A stretch of 64,000 nucleotides of DNA from NCBI GenBank assembly GCA_019188255.1, contig JAETXT010000002.1, positions 1,426,001-1,490,000 of the forward strand, given 5' to 3'. This DNA comes from Verticillium longisporum (Eukaryota > Ascomycota > Sordariomycetes > Glomerellales > Plectosphaerellaceae). Below are positions 22,284-33,318 of the stretch, piece after piece. A program made the position numbers and the translations under genes. Position 1 is the first letter of the stretch. Each line of letters begins with the position of its first letter. The notes below the pieces were generated by a model, which saw only the letters and a list, made by a program, of their open reading frames with translations, was not told the origin of the DNA and did no database searches.

Positions 22284-23251
22284 ATGGCTGCCGAGCAATC
22301 GCAGACCCCGACCTTCAAGCTCGTCCTTGTTGGTGACGGTGGCACCGGAAAGGTATGCCATCGGGGTCCTCAAACCTCTTTACCCCGCCTCGGTTGTACA
22401 GTGGCAAACATCACTGGCACCGTTGTGCTCGTCCTCTGTTGTTGATCTGGACCCATACTGACATGGCCTCTTTTACAGACTACCTTTGTCAAGCGTCACT
22501 TGACTGGCGAGTTCGAGAAAAAGTACATGGCCACCCTCGGTGTCGAAGTCCACCCTCTTGGCTTCTCGACCGTATGAGCCTTTCCATCCCTCCTGCCCTG
22601 TACGGGTGACTGATTTGAGTCGTAGAACTTCGGCAACATCCAGTTCGATGTCTGGGATACCGCTGGCCAGGAGAAGTTCGGCGGACTTCGTGACGGCTAC
22701 TACATCAACGGCCAGTGCGGCATCATCATGTTCGACGTCACCTCTCGCATCACCTACAAGAACGTGCCCAACTGGCACCGTGAGTTGCTGTCTGTGCTCC
22801 TCTTCCTCGACAACAGCTGACATCCAATTCTCTGCAGGCGACCTCGTCCGTGTCTGCGAGAACATTCCCATTGTTCTCTGCGGTAACAAGGTTGATGTTA
22901 AGGAGCGCAAAGTCAAGGCCAAGACCATTACTTTCCACCGCAAGAAGAACCTCCAGTACTACGACATCTCGGCTAAGTCCAACTACAACTTTGAAAAGCC
23001 CTTCCTCTGGCTCGCCCGCAAGCTCGTCGGCAACCCCGCCCTCGTACGTGAAATTCCTAACACTCAACCGCACCTAGGTGTTGCGTGGCATGAATCATGT
23101 TGACTGACCTCACTAGGACTTTGTGGCTGCCCCTGCGCTTGCCCCTCCCACGGCCCAGGTTGATGAGAAGCTCCTGGCCGAGTACAAGAAGGAGATGGAC
23201 GAGGCCGCGGCCATGCCCCTCCCTGGCGAGCAATCTGACGACGATTTGTAA
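22284..23251 (+). CDS. GSP1: Ran GTPase (GSP1/Spi1 type)
   Basis: Ran drives nuclear transport and spindle functions. Five exons: 22284-22352, 22479-22571, 22626-22779, 22838-23043 and 23117-23251, giving 218 residues. The P-loop GDGGTGKT is at residues 17-24, the effector region reads [16 protein letters not shown], and switch II reads [20 protein letters not shown]. The NKVD motif, the Ran-specific basic stretch [20 protein letters not shown] and the acidic C-terminal end (EQSDDDL) are all intact. The length is two residues above the usual 216. All introns are GT-AG. The first is the longest (126 nt) and falls within the P-loop codons. Confidence 0.97.
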
Positions 23252-24245
23252 GGAACGAACATGTGTTTGGGTGCGACACTCGGCTCGTCACGCAACATGT
23301 GGAGCGAGGAAGTTTGCATCGGCCGAGAATCTGAACAAGATTCAATGACGGCACTCGGTAGCTGGTCAGTAGGCTGCCGGATGCCAGAGGAGTGAACGGA
23401 GGACACCGGTTCGGTGGACGGGCGGACCCTTTAGAAACGAACCGTGATGATGACATGCGTGCGCGAGTACCAACGGACTCGTGCTAGCTCTAGCTAGATA
23501 GGTTTAGCGAATTCACCAGAGCTTTATGCTCATCCACTGTCTTTCCACCCTGCTGGCAAAGGGTGGGTGCATTTGTGCATAACAACATGGAGTGGGCAAG
23601 AGAGAAAACGTTAAAGGCACCAATCAAATAGTGAAGAACGGAGTTGACTGGCCACGCACAGCGCTGATGAATGATGGCGACGACAGTGGGACTCAAGAAT
23701 CTGCGGTCAAGGAATCTCCCGACAAAGAGTCGAAACGCGACGATTGTAGGAGGGGGCTGGTAATCCTTACTGAAGAGCAAAAGCGTGACGGTGGGTTCGT
23801 CGTAGCCGTGGAGACCCAATGCGAAGCATTGACACAATTTCCTCATGCGGTGGACTGCGCGTCACGCGATTGGCTAGGACGCAAAACGCGGGAGCGTGAT
23901 GCAGTTGCAGGGGGACACGCTGCAGACGGGATTGACGCGGGGCGCACGACCCGCACATGGCACCTCTCGAGGTACAAGATGCTCTTGTCCATCCTGTCCG
24001 ACCTTGTCAACGCTTCTTCGAATGTGCCAGACAACTCAATTGCTCTCCTCTGCTCTCTTTTCGTCCCAAAAACTCAACATCACTGGTCCAGAAATCTGTC
24101 CTACCGATCGCCTCTCCTCCATTGCTTCGTCACGAGACACTCGCGGCCGACGACGCGGGCAAGAGTTAAAGTGTCTTTCATGCCGCCGCCATACGACGCG
24201 ACGCGCGCTGGTACTTTTCCGCCTCGATCAACCGATATCGACATC
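23252..24245. other. Intergenic between Ran and the homeodomain gene
   Basis: A frame open from 23592 into the homeodomain gene exists, but its upstream 190 codons do not look like protein. I treat them as 5' UTR. An in-frame ATG at 24180 is a possible alternative start adding 22 residues. Confidence 0.5.
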
Positions 24246-26198
24246 ATGACCCCAATGGAACAGTCACCATCCTACTCCCCTTCAGCATCCGACCGAGTCT
24301 CTCCCGATAACTCCCAGAGCGAGATCCCACCGGCAACATCTCAGGCCCAGGTTCAAGTCGAAGCCCCACTCGACGCGGCGACGAGCGCCACAGACGAGAA
24401 GCACCCCAAGGGCAAGAGGAAGAGGACCGCGTATGTCAAACCATGGTGCTCTATGCCATAGGATACCTCCCTTGCTATTCATCCAGTGTGACTGACTTCG
24501 ATTAATCATAGTACAAAAGACAAAACTATCCTTGAAGAAGCTTACCAGACCAACCCAAAGCCTGATAAGACGGCGCGCCACGACATTGTGCAACGCGTGT
24601 CTCTAACCGAGAAAGAGGTTCAGATTTGGTTTCAGAATCGACGTCAAAATGACCGCCGGAAATCGCGCCCACTTTCGCCCCAGGAAATCGCTGCCTTGCG
24701 TTATGGTGGCATGCAGGTTCTGTCGTCTGATCCTGTGACGTCGAGTTCCTTGGTGGAAGCAGAGACGGCGCAAGGCAACGATTCTTTTTCAACACCTAGC
24801 CGCCCAATCGACCCTGGTCCAACCTCGAGCCAGAACCGCTCGTTTATTCAAAGTTTTGTGGACAAGGTGAAGGAGTCTTCGACCAGTTCTGTGTCACGAG
24901 GGGATGGCATTGCTGCCCGATCGTCAAGCCCATACAACGATGCAGAGGCGCTGCGGGACTCACAGGACTTACAAACAATTTCCACGCCTTTACCGGCAAC
25001 CATGGGGTATTTGGCGAACCGTTGGAACTTATCCAATTCCTTCCCCTCCATGTCGTGCTCTAACCATGTTGCGGAGACGCCGAGGTATGTATAAATATTT
25101 CAGCAATTGTTAGACTTTCAACACCATCGCCATGCTGATCAACACCTCCGCCTCAGACAAGCTCCGTTTAGATTTTCCTTACCTCCGTCAACAATATCCA
25201 AAACGCCTGTTCTGCCAACACCCCAGTCGCAGTCACACGTGCGCATCTCGCTGTCCCTTGAGGGCAAAGCTGAGTTGGTCGCTAATGACGAGTCCCTGCC
25301 CCAATCGTCTCCGCTATCTTCACTTCCGACGTCTCTTCCCCGTCTTTTGCAAGGGAGGCCACGTTCACTGCACCGAAGCCAAAGTGCAGCCGCACAAGTT
25401 ACCCTGCCTCCTATCTCCGCCCTGACGCAGAGTATATCCGCAAATCTCGGCCGCGGAAGATCCAGAGATGCTCAAGTCTGGGAGCTTTGCTGTGACTCGG
25501 ATCAGCGCGATGAACTGACGACACAAGCTGAAAATGAGTCGAGCGGGTCCGCCGTTGCTGCCATTAGCCTCCTTCGCTCTACCAGCGGGATACTTCAGTC
25601 CAACAGCGCGAAACGCAACGCTCCGCCTCTAAGGAATCACTCAGGAATTTCAAACAAGAAGCCTCGACTGAGCCGGGCACTTTCGGGCAGCGCTGTGGCC
25701 AGTAGCATCTCTTCACACGAGGATCATGGCCAGAAATCGGGGATGGAAAGCAAAGGTCCCATAATGTCGTTGTTCATCTCTTCTGCGAGTGGTGGTGATT
25801 CAGACAAGGAGAATTGGAGCCCGGACGGTGATGGTGTACCGCCCACGATTCCGAGGGAGCACCCGAACCCGACTCCCTTGTCACCTTGCCAGACACGTAA
25901 AGCACTGCCTCTTGAAGCGCCTTACCTTACCCACCCACGACGCCAAGTACGAGGTCTTCGGGAGCAGACATCACCGAGGATGCTCGGAAACAGCCGAGCC
26001 AACACGGCACCTCTCTTTCGCCGGCGAAAAGAATTGAGTAAAGATCTGGAGGTGTTCGAGGACCACGAAGGTCTGCCCATGCTCCGGCCAGACCGGGAGG
26101 TGGAGACATTCATGCGCGGAGAGGTTAGCCCTGGCAAGAAGGGTGATATGGACTGTATTGCTGGACTGTTGTCCCTAAGCCAGGGAAACTGGAGATGA
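24246..26198 (+). CDS. Homeodomain transcription factor (YOX1/Phx1-like)
   Basis: Three exons: 24246-24430, 24512-25084 and 25157-26198, giving 599 residues. The homeodomain lies at about residues 55-115: KGKRKRTATKDKTILEEAYQ, NPKPDKTARHDIVQRVSLTE and the recognition helix KEVQIWFQNRRQNDRRKSRP with the invariant WFQNR. The rest is Ser/Pro-rich with few predicted folds. Near the end come GGDSDKENWSPDGDG and the terminal CIAGLLSLSQGNWR, a strong-looking short motif. Yeast Yox1 represses M/G1 genes; related fungal homeodomain proteins act in conidiation or stress. The exact subgroup is my inference. The gene is followed, tail to tail, by the NAD kinase gene. Confidence 0.86.
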
Positions 26199-26858
26199 CA
26201 TCTTGTCCAAGCATCAGCTTTCATGATTTTGTATTCACATTATGACGAGCGAATAGGGGCGCAATCGCCGATAGATGGTCATGGTGAAAAGCCAGTTTGG
26301 TACATTATGAGTATAAGTATGGCGACAGGTTTGTGTCATGTCTTGGGTATCCGTCTATCTAGCCATCTATGTCATCCTGTACCGACGCTGACCTTGTAGG
26401 CTGCAGCAACTATTCCCGGGATAGAGCTTTAGCCGCGTGAAATCAGAGACGAGGGGGAAAGCGTATGCCCAGACATGGTCTTCGTATAAGACCTGTCTCC
26501 GTCTGCCGCTTAAGAACTCAAGTATCCGATCGGAGTCCTGCGTCTGAAGGAGCGATGAATGTTATAACAGATGCCATCGAAGGTGGGACATCACAGCTTC
26601 CTTGATGAACTTTCTTCCCACAGTGAGCTTCTATTGATTGAAACCATCCCCGTCCTCTCCATGCCCGCTTTATCTATGCCAAGTACAGATCTCGGCTGAG
26701 CCTTAGCGGTGACGGCTTGCCACTGTTTGCTTGGCAGCTATTTTCGGATTCCGTCTATGCCTTTAACGTAATGCACTGCCTGAGCAACTCCGTCTGACCG
26801 TGTATTCAATTGTTCAAAAAGGAAAAAGGGCCACCATTTGGCCGCAAATGGGTATATA
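26199..26858. other. Convergent intergenic gap
   Basis: 3' ends of the homeodomain gene (+) and NAD kinase (-). No gene seen. Confidence 0.6.
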
Positions 26859-28576
26859 TCACATGCCTAGCAGGCTCATCTGTCGTCTCAGCGGGCTTGT
26901 GCTGATACTGCCATCCTCGCTGGCATAGCAGGCCGAGTCCGTGTCAATGTCCCATTCGGGCTCGGCTTCATCCTTGGTCTCTTCATTCGGCGTGCCTGTT
27001 CCCGTAGCATCGCCCGAATCGAAGCCCTTTTGTGTAGCTGCTCGGGTGTTCCAGCGCAGCGTGCGGGAGACGCTGTCGAACCACTCGGTCTGGCTGCGGA
27101 CGACCGTGGGCAGGGGGTACTGCGAGGCCGTGATTGTGACGTAATCACCTTGCTTCAGCTCTACACGGCCCTTGCCGTCGAAGGCACAGTAAGCTGTGGC
27201 GCGGGAGTTTCGGGGCACAGAGACCCGCAGGGCCATTGTGTCGGAAAGGACCATTGGGCGGAAAGACAGGGTGTGAGGGCAGATGGGGGTGAGCAGGATA
27301 GCGGGGATATCGGGGTGCACGAGAGAGCCTCCTGCGGAGAGAGAATAGGCAGTGGAACCAGTCGGCGTCGAAAAGATGCAGCCATCAGCCTGCACGACAG
27401 TGAGGAGTTCATCATCGCCGTAGAGCTCGAGGTTGGAGACGTAGGGTGATGGGCCGCGGTCGATCACAAGCTCGTTGAGGACCTCGAATTGCTCGCCCTC
27501 CTGAGGACCCTGCCCGTTGACGCCGTTGCGGTACACAGTACATGTAAAACGCATACGCAAATTAACACGCATGCCCTCATCTCCCATGATGCGACCCAGG
27601 TGCTGGGTATACTTCTCGAACTCGAAGCTGGTCAGGAAGCCTAGGCTGCCTAGGCTGAAGGAGGGAACGGGGGGACAATGCGCTGGAACAGCCACGACGT
27701 GAAAAGTACGGTGCCATCGCCGCCGAGGGTGAGGACGAGGTCAAACTTCTCCGGTTGCGTCCAGCAGAGGTCCGGGGTCCAGTACTTCAACATGTGCTGG
27801 AACCGGGCATTCTCGCCAGTGATACTGCGGGAGTCGAAGCGTTTCGAATTACGCAATTTGGCATCGACGTAGACGTTCACACCAATATCCGAACCGTAAC
27901 GCGGGGTACGCAGGAGCCACAAAGCGAGTTCGCGGGTCAGGTAGACCAGCTGGTTGTCGCGGGCTTTGGTGACAATCATGACATTACGGACGTGGCGCTT
28001 GATTGGACGGCGCTGAAGCTGCTTGGCAACTTCGCGGACACCAGTGGCTGTCTGAACGAGTCGAGAGTGCGACATGGAGTCATCATTCTTGATCTCCTCA
28101 AGCACCTTGTCGATATCGACGGCATCATTGAAGCGGTTGTGGTAGAAGCATGGTGACTGCAACGTCGGCAAGGCGGTAGTGGGCGTCATGGCTTCATTGG
28201 CAAGGTCGTTGAGGGCGTCAGCAAGCTGTTGCGAGCAGCAGTTCTTATCGGGGCGGTTATCGTGAGTGTCATGAGCGGAGAGCATGCCGGTGAGTGAGAG
28301 GGCCTCGGGTTTGTTGTGACGGGAGACAGATGAGGCCAGAGCCTTCATGATGGTCTGGCGCGGGACCTCGTGAGAAGGGGCGTTGCGGCGGTGGCCCTGG
28401 GGTGCGTGAGTTGTTTCGTGAACACGGGCAATCTGGGCGGCATGCGGCGTATCCTCTTGGTCGTGCACCTGTGTCTCCGAGTCGGACAGCAGGGACTGGC
28501 GTAGCGGAGAGTGGGGTTTATTATTATCGCTGAGGGCGGGGTGGAGGGCGGTGGGTGAAGTGACGAAGCCGGACAT
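26859..28576 (-). CDS. ATP-dependent NAD kinase, with an apparent one-base frameshift
   Basis: NAD kinase makes NADP from NAD and ATP. The gene is intronless in my model and encodes about 572 residues from the ATG at 28576. An N-terminal extension of about 190 Ser/Thr/His-rich residues precedes the catalytic domain. The GGDGT motif is at residues 285-289. Beyond the break come the NE motif (VLNELVIDRG) and the glycine-rich loop DGCIFSTPTGSTAYSLSAGG. The frame breaks at a run of six C (plus-strand GGGGGG, 27669-27674): the first frame ends TSWLFQRIVPP and the second continues VPSFSLGSLGFLTSFEFEKY. One more C restores the frame and gives 573 codons. Yeast has three NAD kinases (Utr1, Yef1 and mitochondrial Pos5). 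I see no clear mitochondrial presequence, so a cytosolic Utr1-like form is likelier. Confidence 0.9.
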
Positions 28577-30361
28577 GACAGCGGTTTCTCCGACGGACCG
28601 AAAATGATGGCAGACGTGGTGGTACTGACAGCTGGAGTTATTTTAGGAGGTCGTGCCGAGGTGGGTGTTGCGTTAAGTCCGTCCGGGAGGGTCGGGTAGG
28701 TCCAAGCCGTCGAGTGTTCCGTTCCACTACTAGTCAAGAGGGAATGAATGATGTAACAGGGAATAAAAGGCCCAGGGATGCGGGATGCTGTTGACTACAA
28801 GCAAGTCAAGTGAAAGCAACCTGGATAGTTGTTGGTGATAGCCAGAAGTGAAAGAAAGACAAAACGCTCGAGGGTTTGGTGAGACACAGCGAAAGTCTGA
28901 TCCGCAAGCAGATGATGAAATAAAAGATAGGCGAAGGAAGCAAAAAAAAAACGAAAAAGGAGGCCAGAACTACCAGAGTTCTCAAACTGTGAATGAAGGG
29001 AGAAAGAAGGTGCCTCGGACTCGGTGCAAAGATGAGTGAGTGCAGCCAGGCAGCCTGGATGGTTTAAGCGGTGCGTGGGCATCAGGTGTGTTTTAAACCC
29101 AACTGCTCTTTCTACAACATTTCTCTTCTCTGCCCACCGAGCGTGCAGCTCCTTCGCGATCGGGTCCAGTGTCAGTGCCAGTGTCAGGTGCCGCCTGCCT
29201 CCGTCCATTCGTTCGATGACTTTGCTGTCCCCCTCCCCTGTGGTCCCCCCGGTCCTCCTTCCCATCCCAAGAGACGCGCAGACCCTGCAGTGGGATCTAG
29301 AAGGGACAAGGGCGAGGGAAGGCAAGGGAAGGGAGTACTGGGGACGGGACACTGGCGAGGGGCGGGAGGGAGCAAACATGAGGTGAAGCTGTCAGAGCTA
29401 CCGAATCCCTGTTGACAAGTTGCATTCTATTGCTCCAGGGCGACTGGCATCCTTCTACTTGCCGCCTAACTGTGCGACGGGCTTTCGGCGCTCACCTTTG
29501 CAACAGGAGCTGTCATTGCCAGGCTGCCCTGCTCTTCGTCGCGTCTGGCCCACCACTCCGAGGCGTCGCAGCACGCGTCCATGTATGCCCGCTCCAGTCA
29601 ACTTCCCTGGCTGCGGGGATCTACAGGGAACGGCGTAAACAACGGAAGGGATTCGTGTTGCAGCCAGGCACACACAGACCCAGCCAAGGGGTTCTGAAGT
29701 CGAGATGAAACGCGGCGTCGACCCGCGCGATGACAGGAGCATTCAAACTTGCCTTGCCAACCTAGGTAGGTACCTTACCTATCTACCTACCTAGGTACCT
29801 ACCTTACCTTTGGTGCCTAGATTCCACTTGAGCCACTGGATGCGGCTTCCATCTGCCTCTGATTGTCGTCCACAGTCTCTCCCAGACATGGCGCTTGCCC
29901 TTGTTGCCGCACACTAAGCCATTCAAATGACACCGTCAGACTTGCAAGGATGGGCGGATGGACCGTCAGGGCACCCAGCTATCGCACTGCAAGCTATCTC
30001 GATGCCAGGGGCGTGCTCAAACCCTCTCATAATTCATTTCTCTGTTGTGACTTTTGGCATTGCTACATGGCACGAAACGACAGGCTGTAGAGCTCCTCGC
30101 GCCACTCCCCACGTCGCCCAGACATGCCGAGTAGCATGTTTCCCAGGCCTCTCATTACAACGATGGATTTTGTTTAAGGGCGAGAAGATCTTCGACCCGG
30201 ACATTTGTAGCCACTTTGACCCCAATCACTTGCAGCCGCGATCCAGTGCCGACAACGTGTTTGGACCTGGCATTCTTCCCCGTAGCCGTGATCCTCGCGC
30301 GCTCATCGTTGCGTCCGAACAGGCGCCTCTTCCTCCTGCACGCCCATCTACACAGTCAGGC
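28577..30361. other. Intergenic, 1.8 kb, no gene recognised
   Basis: NAD kinase promoter side and RRP46 3' side. It has a purine-rich tract with a run of A near 28940 and a strong CCTAGGTA cluster at 29761-29820. A 194-codon minus-strand frame (29379-28795) reads like random sequence. Confidence 0.5.
29761..29820. repeat. Dense CCTAGGTA / TACCTACC palindromic cluster
   Basis: Nearly the whole 60 bp is made of cctaggtagg, taccttacct, atctacctac, ctaggtacct and accttacctt. This is the densest example of the family in the window. Confidence 0.9.
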
Positions 30362-31175
30362 TCACCTCCAACGTCCATCTGATGCAGCCTTGGCTTCTGT
30401 TATCGACCGAAGGGCACGCACCATATCCTGCGCATTTTCCTCGACTTCGTCGTTACCCTCCGTCGTGCCCTGCAGTTGTCCGCAGCATCGCTTCAGGCCA
30501 AGCGCAGCGGCTGCGTCCCACTCGCCCACTGTGAAGTTGCCTTCGCTCTCCGCTAGGAGCAGATCTCCCTTGGCGGTGTATCCAAAGACGTGTAAGGACT
30601 TGGCTTCACTCGCTTCACGCCGAGAAGGCTCACCGACAACCTTTGGCTTACCAGTCGCCTGCAGGATCGCTACGACGACGGCTGTCGCCACGCCCTCGAG
30701 AGGTACGGCACCGGAAATCAAGGCGAGCAGCGCTGCGTGGAGCAGCGCCGGGAGAGCAACAAGGTTTTGCTGGGCTTGGTTGAGCTTGCTGTTGACATAG
30801 TCGTCCATAGGCGTCTGGGTCACCTGAAGGGTTATCTGAAATACGCTGCGTGGGAACTTCTTGGTGCAGATAAGCTGTTGCAGGGCCGCTTGCAACAGGC
30901 TTTCGAGCTGACGCTCTCGTGTACCTGGGAGGTACGTCAGTCAGTGCGCGTTTCGAAAACAGTGGATGGGGGAGAAAAGTCTTCTCACCTCCGACACCCG
31001 CTGCTGGTCGCACCGTCACATCAATGACCGCTTCGAACGGGTCTTCATCCCGCCTCTGAGCCTCTATGGGCCCGTTGACCGAGGCCACGATGCAATGATC
31101 ATTGTGTGCAAATGTTGCTGAGCCATCTGTTCGGTGGAGATGTGACAGTTGGCCTTCCGCTGGCTGGGCCCCCAT
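30362..31175 (-). CDS. RRP46: Exosome subunit RRP46 (RNase PH fold)
   Basis: RRP46 is one of six RNase PH-like subunits of the exosome ring, which degrades and trims RNA. Two exons, 31175-30989 and 30924-30362, separated by GTGAGA...CAG (64 nt), give 249 residues. The start is the ATG at 31175. The conserved stretches are LSHLHRTDGSATFAHND, VASVNGPIEAQRRDEDPFEA, VTVRPAAGVGGTRERQLESL and PRSVFQITLQVTQTP. LVALPALLHAALLALISGAV and VPLEGVATA belong to the second half of the RNase PH fold. As in other eukaryotic rings I expect it to be catalytically inactive. Divergent from the PTPA gene. Confidence 0.89.
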
Positions 31176-31732
31176 GATGATTGCTCAAAGCAAAAAAGGC
31201 GAAGCTACGTTCTGCGTGTTGAAAAACAGAGGTTCACTATGTCTCGTTCGCTGGAACTGGATTGCTGTGTCGATAGAAGTATGATGAAATTCGGTTTTTG
31301 CACGGACATGCAAATGGTTTACAGAGACCGGATCCGAGGCCTGCATTGCCGTCCCGCAGGTGGGAGCTTCAATGGTCGCGTTTTTTGTGGCAGGTTCGTT
31401 AGGTCCTCATTCAGCGCCGCCCAGCTAGCTTGACGAGTACAGGTATGGTACTAGGCAGTAGGTAAGGTACCTAATGCAAGGTGTTTCTCCCTAGCCGTAA
31501 GTGACCTGACCAGCCCTCTTCAGGCACCAACCAGTACAGTCAGAGGGTCTCCACAAAATCCAGCCGCAGCTTCCAACTGAACTGGAAGCACTGGCAAGCA
31601 AACTCCAGAAGAATGCCGTGGAGTGGGCATCTTGAGGATCGTGCTTTGGAACCTCTGCTCAACCACTACAACCACTTTGCGGTCATCTGAAAACACTGAC
31701 TTCGTAGTCGCGGCGCAACCCATTTCACGGCC
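31176..31732. promoter_or_regulatory. Divergent promoter region of RRP46 and the PTPA gene
   Basis: 557 bp between two outward-facing starts. It contains a degenerate CCTAGGTA cluster (gtatggtactaggcagtagg and taaggtacctaatgc, 31443-31477). Confidence 0.55.
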
Positions 31733-33024
31733 ATGGCCTTATCCGACGACGTTATCTCACGACCAGCCCCCGCCGTAGAGATGGCGAACAAGCAGATTAG
31801 AACTCCAATCCCCAAGCTCGAACCCCGTCGCCGGAGTGCTGCTCCCTCAAACCCACTCCCTCGCCCAGAGACGCCCGCACTTCCGTTGCCGCCTGATCTA
31901 TCAAGCTTGTCGTTTGAGACTCCGTCTCGCAGGATCCTGTCACCAAAGGACCATGAAATCTTCCTCGCCTCGCCGACATATGAGCTCATACTTGCCTTTG
32001 TCTTTGGCTTGTCCGAATCGGTTGTGGACACCCCTTCCTCCGCCGTCAACTTGGAGGATGTCAACCCCCCTGTCAAAGTTATCCTGAACATTCTCGATCG
32101 TGTCGAAACCCTCTTGAGCCAGTCGCCACCCACAGAACAGGGCGGGTCACGATTTGGCAACAAAGCGTTCCGAGACTTCCTCGACCTCATTAAGGCGCAG
32201 GCGCCTGAATGGCACATTGAGCTCGGTATCGACTTATCCGGCGCCGGAGAGGAAGCTTCTACTTACCTGTTACAATCATTCGGCAACAGGATGCGTATAG
32301 ATTACGGTTCTGGCCACGAGCTGAACTTCATAGTCTGGTTGTTATGCCTATACCAGCTCCGCATCCTCGGTCGCGCCGACTTCAGGACGCTTGTGCTCAC
32401 CGTCTTTGGCAGATATCTGGAGGTCATGCGGCGAGTCCAGTTGACTTATTACCTTGAGCCAGCAGGCTCCCATGGCGTATGGGGTCTTGACGACTACCAG
32501 TTCCTCCCTTTCCTCTTCGGCGCATCGCAACTGCTGCACCATCCCTTCATTACCCCCTCGCCATTCACCAGCAGCTGACCATTGAGGAGTTCGCCTCAGA
32601 CTACCTCTACCTCGGACAAGTCAACTTTGTCAACACGACAAAGACGGTCAAGGGATTGCGGTGGCACAGCCCCATGCTTGACGACATATCAGCCGCCAAG
32701 TCCTGGACGAAAATCGAGGGAGGCATGCGCCGCATGTTTGTCGCCGAGGTGCTCCGTAAGCTGCCCGTGATGCAGCACTTCCTCTTTGGTTCGCTCGTCC
32801 CAGCCGAGGAGGGTATGAGCACCGAGGAGGCCCTCGGCATCGGGCACGAAGAAGATGAGTCCGAAGGCGGCGAGCTGACACTTGATGGGAAACCCAAGCA
32901 CAAGCATCAGCACGTCGGTTGGGGTGACTGTTGCGGTATCAAAGTGCCCAGCAGCGTTGCCGCCGCCGAAGAGATGAAGAAAAGGGGTTTAGGAGACACG
33001 CTGCGCAGGATACCGTTCGATTAG
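31733..33024 (+). CDS. PP2A activator / prolyl isomerase (PTPA, Rrd1/Rrd2), with an apparent one-base frameshift
   Basis: PTPA proteins are peptidyl-prolyl isomerases that activate PP2A-type phosphatases. The ATG at 31733 begins an intronless gene of about 430 residues. Conserved parts are [55 protein letters not shown] and, in the second frame, [35 protein letters not shown] and [18 protein letters not shown]. The frame breaks at a run of five C (32553-32557), where FITP must continue [19 protein letters not shown]. One extra C restores it and makes 431 codons. The C-terminal tail ([15 protein letters not shown]) suggests the Rrd2 branch, but I am not sure which of the two paralogues this is. 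Confidence 0.92.
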
Positions 33025-33318
33025 CCAAGCAGATTAGCAGTTGCAACATCCTATCCTACATCAGACAAAGTAGGCACACGCTCAATGTGATGCTGAAGCT
33101 CAAAATTCCACTAAATAAAGAAAATCTGGTTGTGTGTGTGATGAACTTGGTCAGTTGATCCGCGTGCTCTCCCTCTTACAATTTCCTTCGCTTGGCCATT
33201 CTCTAGCCACCCATTACATTATAATATCGGATAGTCCTCATATGTATCCAGACCATATGCATAAACAAACATAAGTACGAAAACAGATGCGTCAAACTCA
33301 TCTTGTCCGGAAACGCCC

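Noticed and set aside
23592..24179. Upstream extension of the homeodomain gene (about 190 codons)
   Set aside because: The composition is unlike protein and the conserved domain starts well after the later ATGs; more likely a leader.
28795..29379. 194-codon minus-strand open frame
   Set aside because: Random-looking residues, competing frames on the other strand, no recognisable domain.
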